From NCBI GenBank assembly GCA_041574955.1, contig JBFGNS010000069.1:1-22648 (forward strand): a stretch of 22,648 nucleotides of DNA, written 5' to 3'. A model generated the notes under the pieces. That model was not told the DNA's origin and searched no databases. It was given only the letters and a program-made list of their open reading frames with translations. This DNA is from CALZJC01 sp041574955. Its GTDB lineage: Bacteria; Acidobacteriota; Thermoanaerobaculia; Multivoradales; JAHEKO01. Positions 19,399 to 22,648 of the stretch are shown here, in pieces (positions within the stretch are counted from its first letter, which is position 1; each line of letters starts with the position of its first letter). A program made the position numbers and the translations under genes.

Positions 19399-21453
19399 AT
19401 GCCGCGGCCGCGCTCGAAGGCCGATGCGCTGGCGGCTCTACTCCTGCTGGCGGCCCTGCCGGCGGGAGTTCCCCTGGCCGCGCAGGAGTTCCAGATCTTC
19501 CCGAGCGCGAGCGCCTCGGATTCTCCGGCCACCGAGGTGAACGGCTCCCAGGAGCAGTGGCTCGTTCTGGGGCACCACAACGGCCGTCTGTCGATGCGCC
19601 TGGCCGACTGGACCCCCGCCGGCCCCACGACGGGCGTCATCCGGACGCTCGACGACGCCTTCGCGTCGTCGTACGCCGTCGCCTACAACTGGGAGTCCGG
19701 GGACTTCCTGGCAGCCTGGATCACATACAGCGGCGGCCACCAGGTGAGGGCGGCACGGGTCGACTCCGACGGCGTGCGCATCGGCGCGCCGACCACGCTC
19801 TACACCTGGCCCAGCGACCTCGGCAGAGTCGACGTCATCCCACAGTTCGAACGGAACCGGTGGCTGGTGACGTGGAGCGACGGCTCGAAGATGCAGCTGG
19901 TCCGAGCCGACGGCAGCCTCGACGGAGGGGTGTTCGAGGTCGGCGGGGGCGGCGAGAGCATCGACTACAGCCCCCACGACACCCAGTTCCTCAAGGTCTG
20001 GGACTACTACTCAAACCCGGTGCCAAGCGTCACCGCCCGGTTCTTCCGCGATACCGGCCAGATCGTCGGCGATCTTCCCATCACGAACAGCGGCTGGAAC
20101 CCGGCGGTCGAGTACAGCTACCAGACCCAGCGCTGGATGGTCGTATGGAACTCGACCAACAGTTACGGGGACAACAGCGTCGAAGGACGTCTCGTGATCG
20201 GGGGGGCAGCCCAGCCCGTCCTCGTCATCGGCAACACCAGCGGCTTCTTGGAGAACGTCCAACCCAGCGTGGGGTACAGCCCCAAGCAGCTGGGGTTCCT
20301 GGTCGCCTGGCCCGACACAAGCTGCAGTTTTATTGGCTGCAACATCTCCCGGCTCCTCGGCCAGTGGGTCGACTCCAACGGCCAAATCGTGCGCGGGCCG
20401 ATCAACGTCCACGACTCTTACTTCTCCGTCAGCAACGACGAGTTCCTCGGCTGCGGCGCCTGGCGCTGCCTGGTGACATGGCGCGAGGACGACGAGATCT
20501 GGGGCCGCTTCATCCACCCGGGGCGATGGCTCTGGGTCCACAGGACCGGAAGCGGGACAGGCTCCGTGTCGAGCAGCCCGCCTGGCATCTTGTGCGGAGA
20601 TTTTCCGCTTCCTGACGATTGCTCCGAGACCTACCTCTGGGGTTCCGTCGTCGAGTTGAGCGCCAACCACAGTCTCGACTCCGACTTCGTCGGCTGGGAA
20701 GGGGGCGCCGACTGTCTCGACGGCATCGTCACGCTGAACTGGGACACGAGCTGCACGGCGCGTTTCGACCTCGGGCCCGAGCTGACGGTGGTCAAGGCCG
20801 GCAGCGGCAGCGGGACCGTGTGGAGCGATGACGGCGAGATCGACTGCGGCTCGGACTGTCAGTCCTGGTATTCGACCGGCACGATCGTGAGGCTCAACGC
20901 GTCGGCGGACAGCGGCTCGGTGTTCAGCGGCTGGGGTGGTGACGCCGATTGCCTCGACGGCGTGGTGACTATGAGCTCGGCCAGGAGCTGCGTGGCGAAC
21001 TTCATGCAGCTGTGGACTCTCACCGTCACGAAGGCGGGGGCCGGAAGCGGCACGGTGACCAGCAGCCCGGGCGGCATCGCCTGCGGCTCGGACTGCGTGG
21101 AGGCCTACCCCGGGGGCACGGTCGTCAGGCTTACGCCAACGCCCGACATGGGCTCCGAGTTCGCCGGCTGGCTGGGGGACACAGACTGCGAGGACGGTCT
21201 CGTGACGATGTGGAACGACGTCGCGTGCACGGCGGTCTTCGAGCCGTGCTCGATTCCCTCCGAGGTCACCGTCTCCAACCTGGTCATCGACGTGCCGATG
21301 ACCTTCGAGGCCTGCAACGTCCTGACCGTCGGTCCCTCGGTGGTCATCAACGGCGCCGGAGACGGCGTGTTCAAGGCCGGCAACCGCATCGAGTTCATCG
21401 AGCCCGTGAGCGTCGACGCCGGCTGCACGATGACGGTGGCGCTCCACCCGTAG
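19399..21453 (+). CDS. Secreted protein with propeller-like region and three InlB-B-type repeats
   Basis: A 684-residue exported protein. ATG at 19399 follows GGGGA at 7-base spacing. Residues 1-29 are a signal peptide ending LAAQ. Residues about 35-375 contain repeated 'YNWESGDFLAAWITYSGG'-like strands (compare 'YQTQRWMVVWNST' and 'PKQLGFLVAWPDT'), suggesting a beta-propeller. Three repeats of about 75 residues follow (20530-21246) of the divergent InlB B-repeat / Flg_new type, each with 'AG.GSG.V', paired cysteines (CGSDC), 'F.GW.G..DC.DG.VT' and 'C.A.F'. The last about 68 residues ('TFEACNVLTVGPSVVINGAG', then 'FKAGNRIEF') resemble a C-terminal stacked beta domain found in secreted proteins. 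It is probably a surface or adhesion protein; the ligand is unknown. Less GC-biased codons than neighbours suggest possible acquisition. Confidence 0.85.
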   Translation: MPRPRSKADALAALLLLAALPAGVPLAAQEFQIFPSASASDSPATEVNGSQEQWLVLGHHNGRLSMRLADWTPAGPTTGVIRTLDDAFASSYAVAYNWESGDFLAAWITYSGGHQVRAARVDSDGVRIGAPTTLYTWPSDLGRVDVIPQFERNRWLVTWSDGSKMQLVRADGSLDGGVFEVGGGGESIDYSPHDTQFLKVWDYYSNPVPSVTARFFRDTGQIVGDLPITNSGWNPAVEYSYQTQRWMVVWNSTNSYGDNSVEGRLVIGGAAQPVLVIGNTSGFLENVQPSVGYSPKQLGFLVAWPDTSCSFIGCNISRLLGQWVDSNGQIVRGPINVHDSYFSVSNDEFLGCGAWRCLVTWREDDEIWGRFIHPGRWLWVHRTGSGTGSVSSSPPGILCGDFPLPDDCSETYLWGSVVELSANHSLDSDFVGWEGGADCLDGIVTLNWDTSCTARFDLGPELTVVKAGSGSGTVWSDDGEIDCGSDCQSWYSTGTIVRLNASADSGSVFSGWGGDADCLDGVVTMSSARSCVANFMQLWTLTVTKAGAGSGTVTSSPGGIACGSDCVEAYPGGTVVRLTPTPDMGSEFAGWLGDTDCEDGLVTMWNDVACTAVFEPCSIPSEVTVSNLVIDVPMTFEACNVLTVGPSVVINGAGDGVFKAGNRIEFIEPVSVDAGCTMTVALHP
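20530..21246 (+). repeat. Three coding repeats (about 75 residues each)
   Basis: Repeats start near 20530, 20779 and 21010. Each encodes a 'GSGTV' strand, a C-x(3-8)-C pair, 'VRL' or 'VEL', a glycine-tryptophan core (FVGWEGGADC, FSGWGGDADC, FAGWLGDTDC) and a closing cysteine strand. They are alike in protein but already diverged in DNA, so they are old. The second and third keep CGSDC exactly; the first has an expanded CGDFPLPDDC. Confidence 0.85.
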
Positions 21454-21483
21454 GGCGCCGCGATCTCTCGCCGGCCGCCGCGC

Positions 21484-21489
21484 TATCAT
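21484..21489 (+). promoter_or_regulatory. Candidate -10 element (TATCAT) giving a leaderless mRNA
   Basis: TATCAT matches five of six -10 bases and ends 8 bases before the GTG at 21498. No ribosome site is seen before that GTG, and a transcript starting there would be leaderless. No -35 box is visible. Confidence 0.45.
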
Positions 21490-21497
21490 CGCCGCGG

Positions 21498-22085
21498 GTG
21501 ACGATGAGAGTCCCGATCCGGTTCGCGGCCGCCTGTCTGGCGCTCATCGCCTGTGGCGGGGTTGAGCTGCACGACAGCAGCGCGCCACCCGCCCCGACGG
21601 TGGTCTTCCTGGTGCGCCACGCCGAGCCGGTCTACCCGCCGCCGCCCGACGAGCCGCGCAACCCGCCGCTCAACGAGGTCGGGCGGGCGCGCGCCGAGCA
21701 GCTCGCCCACGTGCTCCAGGACGCCGGCATCACCCGCATCGTCTCGACCGAGCTCCACCGCACCCAACAGACCGCGGCGCCGCTGGCCGAGCGGCTGGGG
21801 CTCGCCGTCGAGCCGTACGATCCGAACGATCTCGCCGGCCTGGCGGCCCGGCTGCGCGCCGAGCCGGGCCGGGTGCTGGTCTCCGGGCACAGCAATACCA
21901 CGCCCGAGCTGGTCCGGCTGCTCGGCGGCGACCCCGGCGAGCCGATCGACGAGAAGACCGAGTTCGACCGCCTGTACGTCGTCGTCCTGGCCCCCGGCCG
22001 CCCGCCCGAGACGACGCTGCTCCACTACGGTGCCCCGCCCCAGCCGTGGCCGCCGCCGTGGCTCGAGGACGAGGCGGGCCGCTAG
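21498..22085 (+). CDS. Histidine phosphatase-family lipoprotein
   Basis: A 195-residue protein of the histidine phosphatase (phosphoglycerate mutase-like, SixA-type) superfamily. GTG at 21498 suits the -10 element 8 bases upstream; ATG at 21504 is the alternative. The signal peptide ends in a lipobox LALIA-C19. Catalytic residues are present: R40-H41 in 'VFLVRHAEP', R88 in 'STELHRTQQT' and H131 in 'VLVSGHSNTTP'. It should be anchored to the envelope facing the periplasm and hydrolyse a phosphate ester; the substrate is unknown. The C-terminus is proline-rich. Its TAG at 22083-22085 overlaps the stop of the convergent NlpC/P60 gene. Confidence 0.9.
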   Translation: MTMRVPIRFAAACLALIACGGVELHDSSAPPAPTVVFLVRHAEPVYPPPPDEPRNPPLNEVGRARAEQLAHVLQDAGITRIVSTELHRTQQTAAPLAERLGLAVEPYDPNDLAGLAARLRAEPGRVLVSGHSNTTPELVRLLGGDPGEPIDEKTEFDRLYVVVLAPGRPPETTLLHYGAPPQPWPPPWLEDEAGR

Positions 22086-22648
22086 CCCGAAGCCGGCAGC
22101 ACCCGGCGGCCGAACCGGAGCCGCTCCAGCCAGTAGCCGTCGGCGGTGATGTCGGTCTCGACCACGCCGCGCGAGCTGGCGGCGTGGATCATGGTCAGCG
22201 GCTCGCCCGGCTCCGACACCACCAGCCCGACGTGGTGCGGCTTGCCGCGGCGGGTGGCGAAAAAGACCAGGTCGCCGGGCGCCAGCTCGTCGAGTGCCAC
22301 CCACCGTCCGACCTCGGCCTGCTCGGCCGCGGTGCGCGGCATGGCCACGCCGGCACGGTCGAGCACGTGCCAGGTCAGCCCCGAGCAGTCGAAGCCGCGG
22401 CGGTCGGCGCCGGCGTAGCGGTAGGGCCGACCGAGCATCGAGCGCGCCGCCTCGACCACCGCCGCCGCCAGCGGCGAGGCGACCGGCGCCGTCACGCCCA
22501 CCGGCCCCGGCGGGCGCTCTGCCGGCGGCCGCCGCACCGACGAGCGCGGCCCGCCCGAGCGGTGCGCCGGAGAGCTCGCCCCCGGCTCCCGCGGCCGCGG
22601 CTGCGAGCTGCAGCCCGCCGCCAGCAGCACGACCCCCACCAGCCCCGC
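22082..22648 (-). CDS. NlpC/P60 lipoprotein, 5' end beyond the window
   Basis: The frame is open to the right edge. The first usable start inside is GTG at 22639, but it leaves a signal peptide without basic residues ('VVLLAAGCSS'), so the true start is probably outside. The lipobox LAAG-C is followed by a low-complexity Pro/Arg/Ser linker of about 45 residues and then an NlpC/P60 domain of about 115 residues: catalytic Cys in 'FDCSGL', His in 'KPHHVGLVV' and a third polar His in 'MIHAAS', with 'ELAPGDLVFF' between. Such enzymes are cysteine endopeptidases that cut peptidoglycan stem peptides in the periplasm (Spr/MepS-like). It is convergent with the phosphatase gene, sharing a CTAG. Confidence 0.9.
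   Translation of the reverse strand, partial: AGLVGVVLLAAGCSSQPRPREPGASSPAHRSGGPRSSVRRPPAERPPGPVGVTAPVASPLAAAVVEAARSMLGRPYRYAGADRRGFDCSGLTWHVLDRAGVAMPRTAAEQAEVGRWVALDELAPGDLVFFATRRGKPHHVGLVVSEPGEPLTMIHAASSRGVVETDITADGYWLERLRFGRRVLPASG

Noticed and set aside
20011..21489. A 492-codon minus-strand frame
   Set aside because: Antisense shadow of the secreted repeat protein, without domain signatures.
1..22648. CRISPR arrays, transposases, attachment sites
   Set aside because: No regularly spaced direct repeats, transposase-like proteins or flanking duplications were seen; the only tandem repeats are coding.

Overview
The window is a GC-rich, gene-dense bacterial chromosome segment with 17 protein-coding genes (one cut by the right edge). 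I see no rRNA, tRNA, CRISPR array, insertion sequence or phage gene. TGA is an ordinary stop here (for example at 4244-4246, 5489-5491 and 15501-15503). The gene content suggests an Acidobacteriota-type Gram-negative: a VWFA-related protein of the acidobacterial kind behind a TPR gene, many secreted proteins of LolA-like or DUF1579-like type, c-type cytochrome, and an alpha-2-macroglobulin plus PbpC pair. The phylum is an inference from these families, not a measured assignment.

Left part (1-3439, minus strand): a secreted LolA-like protein with heptad repeats (121-1008), then a translationally coupled pair, a TPR protein (2327-3439) and a VWFA-related protein with an intact MIDAS motif (1173-2330), sharing an ATGA overlap.

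Centre-left (3545-5901, plus strand) is the most interesting part. A DUF2461 protein is followed by a gene split by an in-frame TGA. Read through, this is a full-length 115-residue ArsC/Spx-family protein in which the TGA falls exactly on the catalytic cysteine position (U-G-T-C-R), with the three ArsC arginines preserved. A perfect 7-bp hairpin with a GGTC loop starts its loop 17 bases after the TGA, the geometry of a bacterial SECIS element. I call it a selenoprotein that ordinary gene finders would break. It is followed by a LolA-like secreted protein and a CusF-like copper-binding lipoprotein.

Centre (5959-9687, plus strand): a secreted two-domain DUF1579-like protein that looks leaderless, a small secreted cysteine-bearing protein, a duplicated diheme cytochrome c, and a multi-pass DUF1624/HGSNAT-like membrane protein.

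Centre-right (10044-17797, plus strand): a 1819-residue bacterial alpha-2-macroglobulin with an intact CLEQ thioester motif, coupled by a GTGA overlap to pbpC. In known bacteria these act together in the periplasm: the macroglobulin traps foreign proteases and PbpC repairs peptidoglycan.

Right part: an acyltransferase-3 membrane protein (minus strand, convergent with pbpC); a large secreted protein with three cysteine-bearing InlB-B/Flg_new-like repeats and an AT-richer upstream region; a histidine-phosphatase lipoprotein; and, convergent with it through a shared CTAG, an NlpC/P60 lipoprotein running off the window.
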